A stretch of 64,000 nt of DNA from Paracyclopina nana (lineage: Eukaryota; Arthropoda; Copepoda; Cyclopoida; Cyclopettidae): NCBI GenBank assembly GCA_019096065.1, contig JAGUCH010000001.1:9672001-9736000 (forward strand). Direction: 5' to 3'. This document shows, one piece after another, positions 14,301-27,127 of this stretch (position 1 is its first letter; every line of letters begins with the position of its first letter). The notes beneath the pieces are model-generated. The model was not told the origin of the DNA. It saw only the letters and a program-made list of their open reading frames with translations, and ran no database searches. A program made the translations under genes and the position numbers.

Positions 14301-17300
14301 ATGCTGATCGAAAACGAGTCTACTTGTCAAAATTCCACCTCTGCTACATCCTCTTCTTCATCGTCATCATTGGCACCAGAAAAGCGGGCTTCTGATGAAG
14401 AAACTACTGTTGGAGGACAGGACATTGATCCTGGAATTACATGCGTGGCAGAGGCTGCCATTGGCAACGATGAGGAGCCCGCCATCAGCCACGAAGACGT
14501 AAATTCCACGGCCTGGCATGACTACTGCTACAACATTGCACCGGTATTCTCTCCGAGCCAATGCTTCCACATTGACGTACTGCTATATTCGATTGCAATT
14601 AGGCTTACTACATCCCCTACGAAGAAGCCGAGGAGGAAACGCTGACGATAGGTGGCGTGCCCGAGGCTGGTGACGTCATCATGGCGTCAGCTGCCGTGAA
14701 ACGCCACGTGTCGAGCGGACGGCCGATTTTCACCTCCTCTGATCTGCCCCTGCAGCCCTACCCAACGCAGCTGCCCCATAATGACTTGTTTGTGAACCCT
14801 GCTTTTGCTCACATGAGTTTTCTCTCCGATGGATCCATGGTGGGGCCTTGTGGGGAAATTTACAGCCCGGCTGAGTATTTTCCCTCACTGTTGGTGGAAC
14901 ATAGTCAGGAAGTGCCCGCTGTCATACCAGTCTCTCCTCAACCTCCTGGAGAATTTAATGGCCAGGCCACGCCTCCTTCTGGGCTGGGTACATGCAGATG
15001 ATTGCGCTTTCATTTTAACTTGTTTAGAAACGGGGGGTACTCAATGTAGACTTCTTCGAGCTCGATGGAATAAGTTATGAAGCCCGTTAGTCGCATGGCA
15101 AGAAATCCATAAAAGAGTACCTTTGAAATTATGTTATTTCTCAGTCTACCAAAAAATCAATTTGACCACACTGATCAAGGGCTCTAGAGCTTTCTCAGTT
15201 AACCATCGCTTTTGTGTGTTCAAAATATGCTCAATTGTTTCCTACTTTTCAGGTCCTGCCCACATTCGGATGTTATCGCCCAATTCTTCTCCACCTGTGG
15301 CACTACCAATGCAGGTAGGTTTCTTTCACCCTTAATAATGTCCCTTGGGAGTCATACGGCATATGTTCAAAGCCATGACAGATCAAAGGGAGTTGTTTTA
15401 GAATTGACTGCAATAATCGATTAAGCCGTACGGTGAATGTCGGAGCCTATTTTTTCCTAGCACATCAGTGAACATTTGGCTTGGCTGATGAAATTCCGCT
15501 TAACGGTGCTTTTCAAGCGATGGCTTGGCTGCCGAAGGGCCCCAAATTAAGTTTCATGTTGGAACACTCGTTTCAGGTGCCTCAAGGCCATATGGTTCAA
15601 CAAATCCTTGACCCCAACGGTACATTGCAACATGTCATTTTGGCTCCTGATATGCTTAGTCAACATCAGCCACCTCCTCAGTCTCATCACGGAGTTCCAA
15701 TCACGCCATATGTAAGTGTCCTCGTCTAAAATTGGAGTTGAAGGACAGAAAGCTCTTCGGCCCAGCATATTGACTCTTCAAAATCGATAATAGCTTGCTG
15801 CTGTCGCTTTTGCCGTTTCTCTCATATATTTATTTCCTTCTTTCTACCGACAAAAAAAGCCTTCGAACTGTATGCGCAGGCGTATTTATATCGGGAATAA
15901 TGTCCTGTTCATGTACGCCCCAAACTCCTTAGGAAAATTGCATGAAAAACACCTCTAGGAAAGGAGAAAAATTGTCTTATGACAAGCGCCAGCTTGAAAG
16001 TAAACAAAACTAATTTTGGCTATTAATGCCCTGTTCATGTATTAAGAATGCCTTAAGGTATGGAAAAAATTGTCTTAAGGAAAAGTGAATCTGTTGCTGA
16101 CTGCTACTCTACGAGTTCAGCTTGGGGCCGAGCAGCGTTTTGAATGGCCATTTTTGCTATTTTGTCTCACGGTTTTCAGCTTTTTTCAAAACAAACTAGC
16201 TTTCTTAACGTTTCTTTGATAAGAGTTGAAATTTAACTATTGATTTTGCTCAAAATGGCTAAAATGTAGAGTGCTTAATAGCCAAAATTAGATTTGTTTA
16301 CTGTCAAGTTGGCTTAAAGTCGATCTGATTTTTTTAGCATCAGCTGGCGCTTGGCATAAGACAATTTTTCTCCTTTCCTTGAGGTGCATTTTCATAAGGA
16401 GTTTGGGGCGTACATGAACAGGACATAAGTGCTGCACATTTTAGTCCTTTTGAGCAAAATCAATTGTTAAATTTAATCTTTCATTAGAGAAACGTGATGA
16501 AAGGTAATTTGTTTTCAAATAAGCTGAAAACCATGAGACAAAATAGCAAAAATTGCCAATAAAAACGCTGCTCGGCCCCAAGCTGAACTCGTAGAGTGGC
16601 AGCTAGCAACAGATTCACTTTTCCTTAAGACAATTTTTTCCATACCTAAAGGCATTCTTCATACATGAACAAGGCATTAAATATCGCTACGCATAAAAAT
16701 TATGTTTAGTGCGCCCGCTTTTCTAATGCCAGCTCGTGACTTTGTTTACTTTTCATCCTTGATCAGCTGCACCTTTTCAAAACATTTTGGAAAAGTCTCT
16801 AATCCTAGCATGGGCTTTTCATGAATGAATTTGTTTGTTGGCCATTCAAAAAAAAACCTGAATCCTCAGTAAAATGAAAATTGCACATTGTAGCCATTAT
16901 CGCACACTTGACTTGAATTGCTGTCCTCGTCGGGAGATAATTGGCTTTTGGAAATGAAGTTACTGCTATTTCTCCCATGTAACTGATGATCATGTCAAGT
17001 TCTGTAGAGGAAGAGATTGAAGCAGGAGTCTACATTAGAGCATGGAAGATAAGATATTGGTTTCAGAGCTGAGCTTTGATGAATGAGAATCTTGCCACAT
17101 CCTATCCCAATTTTAGAAAGCTCCATCATCATCATCAGTTACGAATGCACTAAAAGCTCCTCTCGCTTTTTGCATCCGAGTCAGCCTGGTGTCACGCGGT
17201 GGCGGCTCGGTAGAAATGCCAAAAAAGCGCGGCAATGTCTCCCGCAACCTCTTGGCTCAGCGAGCAAAACAAGATCAATTCCAGTTCTGTTCTTGGAATG

Positions 17301-20300
17301 TTGTGTGCAAAATCCCTTCCTCATGAATAATGCATTGATCACGTTCTCCCATCTCCTTCTCTGTCTACATTTCTTCCTCTTCCTAAATTCGATCCAATTT
17401 TATGTACTGCTCGGCTTCAAAATGGCTAAGCTTCTGAAATGATGATAGACGTGTACATGGAAAGGAACTCTAAAGATTCCTCTCCTGCAAGCTACCTTTG
17501 AAACATCTGGGGCTAAATGTAGCGATTACCTGCTTATTATTTTCTGCAAAATAAAATGTGCGCGCTCGCTATGTTGGTGGAGAAAGGTGCATGCACTCCT
17601 GGCACTAGATGTGGAGCATTAAAAGCCATTTCTTTCGCACTGCTGCTTCTTGACTTTCCTCTTCCTCGTTGAATTGTGTGGACTTGCTAGTCGGCTGGCT
17701 TTTGTGGTAAAGACCTGGCAGTTGACAAGATACCTCGTTATAGGAACTCAGCTGGCTCCTCTCTTTTTTAGACCCTAGCCAAGTCCAATGGCTTTCTTGA
17801 AAAGGAGAAGCGAAAAGTAACCTTTCCTTATAATTATGCCCTGAGGGGTCTTTTCGTCTACGTAGGAAATTCAATTTTACCCTCTTAATTGCTCTTTTCA
17901 TTAGAGTGATTCACTGCTTTTCAGCTGAATGCCAGATTAAGAGCAATTTAATTCGCTCTAATTCTTGGTCACGCAACCTAGGCGTGGCCACGCAAGCGTG
18001 CACGCTCTCTTAGGGCTACCTCGACACGCAACCTTGCTGTAGCGTCTACGACCGACAAGTTAAGCAAGACCCTCCTGTACGAACTTAGGCTAGCCTGGCT
18101 TGTTGAGCTCCGAGCAAACTTTTTTCCACTTCTTTGTTTTGCTTGGTATAGTTGTTGCCTGCAAACATTTGCGAAAGCTGTTGCTCTCATTGAACACGTG
18201 CATGCATTCTACCCTGGAGTTCAGCAGGAAAAAGCCACATTGAGGCTTCCGCTGTAAATTGCACTCCGAGCTTCCACCTTTTCTGAATGTGAACAATGGC
18301 CTTCTTGTCCACGATTGAGAAAAGTCAGCGAGGTGACCCCAAAAAGTTGCCCAGTCTGCATATCTGGTGGCCATTATGTATGAGTGGTCCAGAGCTGATA
18401 ATAATAATGGGCTGCATCGTCAGCTGAGCACATGCTGATTTCGCTGATTTTCCTCTTCCCCCTTCTCTCCCTCTATGCTCAATTCAAGGTACTGCTGTGC
18501 ATTTGCAGTTTGCTAGATCGAATTTGTAAGCTCTCTCAATGAAAGCTTTGACCGCTCACAGTAATACCGGTCAATTAAGTAGCTTTCTGACGCAAGATCG
18601 CATAGTGAAACGCTCGAGACAACGTTTGTTTTTTCGCGCAGAAATTGCCTTTCCAAATCATCAATTGGCAAAATTGAAGTTGCTGCTCTTTGCTTATAAA
18701 GCTGGCGGCTTCTTTTCCCCTAGACTTCCTTCCCTTCGTCGCGTTGTGTATATATATATGTCTACTCTGGCTCTCTTTGTAAATTATGCATATTTCGACT
18801 GACTGAAGTGTAAACAGAAAACTTTTCTACTCAAGCTTCCTTAGTAGTTGGCAGAGGAAAGTTTCTTGCCTAGCTCTCGAGTTTTGCTGCTACTAGCACG
18901 AAGGGAAATTTCGAGATGATTACCAGGACTATTAAGTTATCATGCTTATTTCCGATTGGATTGGCTTGTTTGCAGACAACAGAGCTCTCTGCTCGCGCCC
19001 ATTATATATTGTGACAGTTTGAGAAATGATGGCGTCGTAAATTAAGCCAGAGGACCTATCCCCGACTTTCACTCTCAAACAACAGAGAGCAATAAATGAA
19101 AGATTAATGCAGCCAACCTTCATCATCACAAGATCTTTGGCTGTCCTAGCAACTTTTAGCTTGATTTGCCGCCCTTCAGCTCTCATGCTGACATTTACTT
19201 TGATTTGAGGGCCCGGGACTTTGGCAAGCCATCGCAGGGTGAAATTACCTTGGCTAATGACGCACACAGCAGCCCCCTAAAAGGCCACGGCAAAAAGTCT
19301 AAAGGCTTTCTAATGATCGGCCAATATTGACTCAGATCATCGTGGTCTCTCAAAATTTGCTCCGCAAAGAAGATAAGCCATTTGCTGCTGCTTTCTATTT
19401 AGCTTCAGGGGTGAGGTCTGACTATGTTTAGACAAGTGCAGTTCACCGCATTAGAAACCCAACCTATCTTGCCTCATCCCATGATGGCATTGCGCATGTC
19501 CAGGTTTTGGGGGCTTTAAGGGCCAATCGCCACTGTGTGGCCGGTGCAGGCCATCAGCCACATGTTTGTATGCTCAGTACAATGTGTGCCATATAACCAC
19601 TCGACAATGTACATAGACCCTATATACAATATTTGAGGAACTTGGCAAACATTTCTCTCCTTTGGAAAGCTTCTCACCTTTCCCTCCTTCTTTCGGCATT
19701 GCTGCCACCATTAAGCACTAACTAGTCCACCACATCTTCGTCCCCCCTTTTCACCTTCTGGATCAAAACAAATCGCCTTTTTCGGCCGGCGAAAAAAAGT
19801 TTCTTAATTAGACATGCCTGACATGGCGGCGATGGATCGATTTTTACCACCTAGCTCATTATGACGATAGCAATTACGGTCTCATTACCTTCGGTTCTTT
19901 TTTGCTTTGGTTACAGACTTCAACATTAGCCAGCAGTCCAGGAGTCGTGGTAACGGCCACAGGTGCCACGCCTTTTACCACGCCCTCAACTAATTGCAGC
20001 GGAGCACCTCCGAGGCAGCCATTCCCTAGTAGCCAATATGGACAGCCCATCATTCCTGGAGCCACCACGCCCTCTTCGCATGGACCCTCCCCCACGCCCT
20101 CAAGTGGGAGTGGCGGAGGCAGCTTTGGAAGCCAACCGCCGGGATACCCAAGATCCAAGTTTGGCCGAATGCGGGGGAGTGGAAGGCAGCCCATGGCCAC
20201 GCCGCCGGCCTCTCCCGCCAAGAACAGCAGAGGGAAAGGTAAAGCCCAAGATTCCGGCGAATGTCGCGCTTCCTTCTTAGCTAACACTACTTACGATTTC

Positions 20301-23300
20301 CTCAACTGCTAAAATTCTTTCACTCTGCATTATTATTGCATTAACCAGTCGGACCTACCACGCCTAACTTTGGCTATCGAACAGCCACTGTTAGCAACGG
20401 GAAAGCGTACTTGTCGCCCCACTTGGGCGTGGTCTTGCCTACTGGTCTTTTGACCACCACCCCTCACCACGCCCACAATGCAATCACCACGAGAACGCGC
20501 TCTCCGCATGCTAAATTTCGTGGGCCTCAAGGTACAACTTTCCTCCTTGCTGTCTTTTTCATTAAGCGAGAGAAAAGCTCGCAAAGCATGATTAATTACG
20601 TCCAACACCAATTTGTCATAAATTATTCAGCCGTGATATTATGAGAAGGAAAACCCTCACGTCAGTGTGGCTCGATCAACAGAGCTTTCATAATGAGGTT
20701 ATTTCCTTGGCGTACGACAGAAGGCATTTCCCCCGCGATCGCACGTGCAGTAGTAGTGCACCTCACTTTAGGGAAGATTTTGCCTTTCAGAAAAAAAGCG
20801 CATGTTTCCTTCGCTCCATCACATTTAAGTTGTGTGAATTAATATCCGGTTATATTCAGTCGGTTCACATCCCCCTCCGTACGCCCATATTCTATGTTGT
20901 TGAGCAGCATCGGTTTTCGAGCACATATGGAAATTAAGTTGGGCTTTGCTATTTCCACAGAGAGCACCAGTTTCCGGAGCCCCAGTTCAGGAAGTGGCTC
21001 GAGTGGAATTGGCAGCAGCAACAGCAGCACGAGCGGTGGACCCAACATAACCTCGAGTACCTCACCCGGAAACACCAACGCCAATTCCGCAGTGGCCAAT
21101 CGGGGAGGCAAAACGGCGAGAAGTCACCAAGATGACTCGGAGGAGTCCGGAGTCGGCCATGAGGAGGATGAGGAAATGCAGCAACTTCTAGTCGAGCTGC
21201 TTTCACTTATTCGAACCCCCAAAGTCACCGAGATTGAAGGTCGCAGCGCTCTCCTCAAGTGGGGGCCTCCCATCCGGGATCAGGGCGATGGAGGGGCCAA
21301 ATTCGAGTCCCTCGAGCATATCAGCGATGCGGAGTTTCGCTACGAAGTCTGCTTGTCCGACAAGGGCAAGGACGGCAAGTACAGGTCCATCTTCACCACA
21401 TCCTCCATTGAGTGCAGGTTGACGGATTTGAGGCCGTGCACCGAGTACCACATCCGGATCCACGCCATGACGGACAACCTCAGAGGAGGCGCTAGTGACA
21501 CTGTGTCCTTCGAGACCCAACCTTGTGAGCCGGACAAGCCGGCTCCTCCAAAACTTGTTAGCAGAACCAAGACCAGCCTCAGCCTCAGGTATTTTACAGC
21601 ACGCTTCCCAATTTGCATGTCCGATATTTATATGCTCTTGTCAACCTCAGGTGGAATGCTCCCAATGACAATGGTCGCCATATCCAACACTACATTCTGG
21701 AGTCTGATGAAGGCCGAGGCCAGCCTCCGACATTCGGATCGTGGTGTGGCGCCTGCAACACCGACACCACCTACTGCTCCTGCAAGGCCAACTTTGCCAT
21801 TGACAACTTTGTGGAGGTCTTTCGCGGCCGTGCCAAAAACTTCAACATGACCAAGCTGGCCTCATCGTCGGCCTATCGGTTCCGGCTGGTGGCCGAGAAC
21901 GAGTTGGGGCGTTCGAGGCCATCGGAGATCGTGGCCTTCCAGACCCAGGGTACTGCGCCTCCCAAGCCCCAGCCTCCCGGCCTGAAAGAGGCCACCAAGT
22001 CCTCGTTGCATTTGGTATGGTCGAAAAGGTTGACAGATTCCGAGTTCATCTTGCACATGGACGACCAGATCAGCGGACATGGCTTTTTGCCCGTGTACAC
22101 GGGCTCGGACACGAACCACATCAGCACGGGGCTACGGCGCAACGCGGCCTACAAGTTTCGCCTTCGGGCTCAAAATGAGGAAGGCCAAAGTCCGTGGTGC
22201 GACGAGGTGTCCTATTTTACCCTGCCGGATGTCCCTGGGCCACCCCTACGGCCCGCCTCCAAAGGCCGCCTCCACCCGCACAGCTTCAAGGTGAGATGGG
22301 ACCCGCCCTCGGATGACGGTGGCTCACCCGTGGAAAACTACATCCTGGAAATTGACGGGGGCGGAGGCTGGCAGACCGTTTACCAAGGCGGCGGCCTCGA
22401 GTACCTCTGCGAGTTTTTGTACCCCGGCACCCAGTACAAAGTGAGGGTAGCCTGCACATCGAAGGGCGGCGTGTCCGACTACTCGGAGGTGTGCCACATC
22501 TGCACCGAGCCCGTCACCCCGGGACAGTGTGCGCCGCCGAGGCCCCATGGCAAACCCAAAGCCAATTCCCTGCATCTCAAATGGGGCTGGCCGGAGGCTG
22601 ACGGTGGCTCAGCCGTGACCGAGTTCGAAATCGACATGACGAGTCCAGACAACGAGACTAGGGCCGTCTACAAGGGCCGCGACACGGAATGCGTCGTGGC
22701 CTCGCTGCTGCCCGGACGGCCGTACCTGTTCCAGGTTCGAGCCTTCAACCGCGTCGGGCCGGGCCCGTGGTCCGACTCGCTGGAAATCGTCTCGGGCGCC
22801 GGGGCTCCCGACGTACCGCTGCCGCCCAGAGTCACCGCTCGTTCCCCGACCGTCATCCTCGTCGAGTGGAACGAGCCTTCGTTCAATGGGGCCGTAGTGA
22901 ACGAGTACCGCCTTCAACTGGCCGTGGTCGCCTCGCGCAAATGTCTTTCACCGCCCACCGTGCCCTTGCTCGAGGCCATCGCTGCCTCGTCATCGTCGAG
23001 GTCATCTTCCACCTCTTCCTCGATCGTCGAAGAAGACGACGACTCTGACGAGGACGAGGAGGAATTGGAGGATGAGGAGCCACAGGAATCCCCCGACTCC
23101 GAGAACGAGACCACCACGGTGAACAAAAGGAAGGTCGTGAAGCGCAAGCGGAAGTCCTTCCGCAGCAACGACAACGAGGTTGACGACAATTCCGACTCCT
23201 ACGACGAGGACAGGCCGCAAAGGCCGTCCAAGGTGAAGCAGTCTCCGGTGAAGCTCCGGGACGATGATCTGCCTAGGTTGACCCAGGAGCCTTTCGTAGA

Positions 23301-24889
23301 GTCTGATGATCTGCCCAAAGAGCTTTTGTTCAGCAACGTGTACTCTGGCCCCAACCGAACTTTTGAAGCAAGGTATAACTTAAACAATACGTTATTGTTG
23401 AGACACGTCTCAATTCTGTCCTCAGGAACTTGGACCCGGCCACGACCTATCAGTTTAGGGTGAGTGCGGTCAACAGTGCTGGAGCTTCTGACTGGTCGGA
23501 ATTGGCCGAAGTGGCTACGCCTCCCTCAGCGCCCGCAGCTGTGACCGGCCTCCATGTCAAGGAGGCCAGTGCAGTGTCCATGGTTTTGGCGTGGTTGCGG
23601 CCACAGTCCAACGGAGAGCACATCACCCACTACAACGTTGACACTGGCTCCTCGGTCATTTCCACCCAGGGACCCGAAACCAGCTTTCTTCTCGAGCCTC
23701 TCAAGTAATATCATCATATGAGTATTAGTTTAGGCCCGCGGCCTCATGCTTATTGATTTCAGGCCGGATACAATCTATTCTATCCGAGTGCAGGCTGTCA
23801 ACTGTGTGGGATCGGGGCCGTTCAGTTCGGTCTCCAGGCTCTCTACGAGGCCCCTACCCCCCGCCCCGCCCCGATGCGAATGCGTGAATGCAAACCACAA
23901 TTTGCTCAAGCTAAAGTGGGGTGACTCCAAGTCAAATGCGTCGACTAGCCTGTCAGATCCATGCCAGTACACGTTGGAGATGGAGAACTCCAGAAATCAG
24001 TAAATTTCCGTCATTGTCGTCTCCAAATGGTGTCTCAAAGGCGCTCTTTTCAGGTTCCAGGTGGTCTACAGTGGGCCCAGCTTGTCCCACAAAGTCTCCA
24101 AGTTGGTCGAGAACAAAACCTACAAGTTCCGCATGTGCGCCTCAAATGCAGCCGGACACGGACCCTATTCCCAAGTTTACGAGTTTAAGACAGCCTATGC
24201 ACATCCGCAACCTGTCAAAGGTAAGAGTTTTTCTCGGTGGAGATAGAGGGATTTTTTTAATTTCCGGCTTTTTCAGCTGCCCCAAGAGTGAGCAACATAA
24301 CTGAAGATGGATGCTTGGTTGAATGGTCAGCCCTCAAGCACGTACCCGGGCAGGGAGACCTACGCTACAAAGTCTCACTTACTAAAGTGAGGGACAACGA
24401 GGCCAAAACGGTTTGCACACTGACTCATCATAGCTTAGGAATAGCCATTGACCATCGTTTTTCCAACAGATTTATTCCGGATCCGACACTCAATTTCGAG
24501 CGAGCAGCCTGGAGCCCAAAACCGAGTACACTATCCGCGTTTGCGGGGTCCGAGTTCCGGCTACTGGTAGTGCGGAATTGGCCGGACCTTTGTCTCCTCC
24601 CGCAGTTTTCACCACTTTATCAAACGACGGCCATGGAAGCAACGGAGCGAACTTGGGCTCATCCAGAAGAACAGCGACCTTTTCCGGTTCTGGACTTTTG
24701 CCACAGGTAAATGATCCCTGTCGATCGTCATATGGTCTTTGAAATAACGTGGTTTTTTCGTGATTCTAGAGGGACGCTGCGCTGAGTGACACACAGAGGG
24801 CGTTTGTGATTGTCGTCGGCTTCACAGTGTTTGCTCTCTTTGTTGGCATTGTCATGCAACAAATCATTGAAATTCATGGATCTAACTGA
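14301..24889 (+). CDS. FNDC3-family protein, nine FN3 domains, C-terminal tail anchor
   Basis: Fourteen exons join in phase: 14301-14543, 14603-14987, 15253-15314, 15577-15711, 19917-20238, 20349-20531, 20961-21588, 21651-23372, 23426-23704, 23763-23999, 24054-24220, 24277-24410, 24470-24706 and 24770-24889. They encode 1617 residues. The N-terminal part has the FNDC3 signature: a GPAHIRMLSPN segment followed by a PQGHMVQQILDPNGTLQHVI segment, matching the GPAQ..MSPNG and Q.IE.NG parts of FNDC3A/B. Then comes a Ser/Pro/Gly-rich linker, nine fibronectin type III repeats (about residues 460-1575) and a C-terminal hydrophobic helix (VIVVGFTVFALFVGIVMQ) ending 10 residues later. Known homologues are ER/Golgi membrane proteins with the FN3 array facing the cytosol. 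The protein is about 400 residues longer than vertebrate FNDC3A, partly from two insertions inside FN3 domains (see findings). The start is the first ATG after an in-frame TAG; an acceptor at 14274-14275 suggests an upstream noncoding exon. Confidence 0.93.
15901..16676 (-). mobile_element. Harbinger-like MITE, interrupted by a second copy of itself
   Basis: The outer element starts TGTCCTGTTCATGTACGCCC and ends CATACATGAACAAGGCA. This is the inverse orientation of the copies at 16027-16425 and 48199-48645. It is split at its internal GGCTATTAA site by the 16027-16425 copy and resumes as AAGTGCTGCACATTTTAG. The outer flanks are TAA (left) and TTA (right). Without the insert it would be about 375 bp. 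It has no coding capacity. Confidence 0.85.
16027..16425 (+). mobile_element. Harbinger-like MITE nested inside an inverted copy
   Basis: The element runs from TGCCCTGTTCATGTATTAAG to GGGGCGTACATGAACAGGACA and is flanked on both sides by TAA, a 3-bp duplication typical of PIF/Harbinger elements. Removing it together with one TAA restores the sequence of the host copy. It is non-autonomous, with no open frame that I can relate to a transposase. Confidence 0.88.
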
Positions 24890-25890
24890 AGAAAATAACG
24901 AAAGCGTTGTGAAAGCTTGACGAAGAAGCATCATGAACAAAAAAGGAAATGTGTGCATTTAGTAAGCAAAACACGTACTATATACCTACCATATTATTTG
25001 ATATGTTATATTCTACATATGATAAATATATATACGAGTAGTTATTGATTGCAGAAGAAGAGGAATGAAAGAAGAAAAAAAAATGTGAAATGCTGTGATA
25101 TCTTGTTTTTTATATTAAAAATGCACAGCCCTCCCCTTTGCTTCAGCATCGTAGCTACCAGCCCTGAATATGAAGTCAAATTATTGCAATGCAAGCAACT
25201 TAGTTGTGAATTTCTACAACGACTCTATTGGCCCCATCATTACAAAATCCCCTTCCTGTGCAATAGCTATGTTGAAAACTAAATCAGGATTGAAGTGAGA
25301 GGTGCTTGATGAGATTTTTAAAACTACACATGTTAGCAGTAATTATTATATCAATGTTGGAAGAACAGCAAGAAGCTTTTGTCAGCACAAACTGAAGAAT
25401 CAATGAAGCAGCTTTGATGTGTAATTGTTGCAATATCGTAGGAAAACCAGCAACTTTTGTCATCTTATTGTTGATGTAGTAGTGAAATTGTACAGTATTT
25501 TTGAGGGTTTCGATACTACTACTATTACTTTTCGTCTGAAAAGCACACAGAGGTTCCTTGTTTCAAAACACCATTGAGTACAGATATATTACACACAATT
25601 AAATACTTTATTTTTTTGATACTGCATTCCCATTACTAAGTTGTGTTTTTTTATTTCATGTTTTCTAGCATTTTCCCCTCAACCTTTACTGCTACTATAT
25701 TTTTTCAAGTTTTCGCGTGGTGTATTACCTTTGTCTCTCTCGATTATCTTTTTCTCTCTAGAAACATTACAACTTACCTTTTATCATGTAATAAATACAT
25801 ACTCTATGTTTTAGATTCTTTGTTTGTTAAAAAAATACTGTCTGTAGTTTAAATCGTATCAGAATTCTCAACTTGGACTGAATACATGAT
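24890..25890. other. convergent intergenic region and 3' UTRs
   Basis: This AT-rich kilobase lies between the stop of FNDC3 (+) and the stop of PARL (-) and probably holds both 3' UTRs. An AATAAA polyadenylation hexamer is visible on the + strand at 25790-25795, and its complement TTTATT at about 25608-25613 could serve PARL. Short open frames here have no recognisable content. Confidence 0.6.
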
Positions 25891-26965
25891 TCAAGTGGGT
25901 TTATTTCTGTGTTGGTGCCATTTCTGCACCACTTGCTGAACGCCGTAGAGGCCATACTTGATCCAAAAGACTCCGAACAAAAGTCCGCCGAGATGAGCCG
26001 CATGATCCAGAAACTTCCAGCCCGCGATGAGGCCGACAGTGTCGAAGAGTGCGAGGCCTTTGATGGCCGAGGCTGCTGTGAAGGGGTACCAAGGAAGGAA
26101 AATGAATTGCATCATGGCATCCGGCATCAGAGTGCCGTAGATGCCAAGGAGGCAGAAAATGGCCCCAGAGGCTCCCAAGCTGAGGCCTGCGAGGCCGGAT
26201 GCAATCTGGAAAGAGACTCTGAGCACGAATTCGGTGACGAGTGAGCCTGGTTACCTTGAAAACGTAGCTGGCCATGGAGGAGACGACCGCTGCAGTCAGG
26301 TACACGCCAAGGAAATGCTCCTTGCCCATGATGCTCACCAACGGCGGCATGATGGACTGGAGGCAAAACATGTTGAATCCGAGGTGCATGGGCCCGTAGT
26401 GGCTGAAGGCGCTGAACAGCATGGGCCAGCAGGTGCCTGTCTTGGCGGAGGGGTTGGAGCAGAACACGCGAGTCATCACCGGTGTCAGGGATGGGAGTCT
26501 CCAGAGAAGGAAGACGGCCAGGTTGGCGGCGAAAATGGGCACGAAGAGCCGGTGGCCGTCATCGAGGCTGTTCCACAGCTGGTTCAGCTCCCGCCTCCAA
26601 TCGCCGGCCTAGAAGATTGAATGAGGCATTTGAACCAGCATAAATGGTAGCTCGCTCACTTTGGCCATGGACGGACTCTGCAGCGACTCGAAAAAGTCCA
26701 CGATGGCATTGCGCTTCTTGAGAGCTTGGCTCCTCAGCAACTCGTATTTGTAGATGAAGGCTCCGTTGAGGGTGACGAGGCCGAAGCCGAGGGTGAACAA
26801 GAGCGGCTTGGTCAGCTGGCTCCACTTGGGCTCCCGCGATCCGCCCTCGAGTCTGACGAGCGGCTGATTGAGGCCTTTGGATCGCACACTCCGGAACGGA
26901 ATCACGCTAGGCAGTCGTTGTCCGCTCCGCACGATTCGATGCCAGCTGGTAGTTGCCCACATCAT
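25891..26965 (-). CDS. PARL: PARL, mitochondrial inner-membrane rhomboid protease
   Basis: Three exons, 26660-26965, 26255-26608 and 25891-26205, join in phase 0 and encode 324 residues; the first of two consecutive ATGs is taken as start. The N-terminus is basic and rich in Arg/Ser/Thr, as expected for a mitochondrial presequence. A first membrane helix follows (LLFTLGFGLVTLNGAFIY), then the rhomboid core. The core shows HYGPMHLGFNMF, the catalytic serine in LGASGAI (exon 3) and the catalytic histidine in LDHAAHLGG near the C-terminus. This extra N-terminal helix before six rhomboid helices is typical of PARL-type rhomboids. Known PARL proteins cleave PINK1, PGAM5 and other inner-membrane substrates. 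It is divergent from the LNR gene at 27128 across about 160 bp. The intron between exons 1 and 2 is only 51 nt. Confidence 0.95.
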
Positions 26966-27127
26966 CTGACATTTCTGTTTGTTTACTTTCCGCGCAGCAT
27001 TCGCTAATTTCGGCGCAACTCACGCAACCTTCCACTCAAAGTTAATTCCGCTCTCTCCAATGCAACGAAAATCGTTGAATAATTGCATCGATTGGGGTTT
27101 TGGGCAGGGACCTTAGTCGCAGCGGAA
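26966..27127. promoter_or_regulatory. probable bidirectional promoter
   Basis: Only 162 bp separate the start codons of PARL (-) and the LNR membrane protein (+). Both transcripts must start in or beside this interval, so a shared promoter is likely. I see no TATA box. This is inference from gene spacing alone. Confidence 0.5.

Larger units (their letters stand above)
15712..19916 (+). other. large fourth intron of the FNDC3 gene
   Basis: This 4.2 kb intron separates the exon ending GTPITPY-like coding at 15711 (donor GTAAGT) from the Ser/Thr/Pro-rich exon at 19917 (acceptor TTACAG). It contains the nested pair of MITEs at 15901-16676. I see no other gene-like content in it. Confidence 0.8.
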
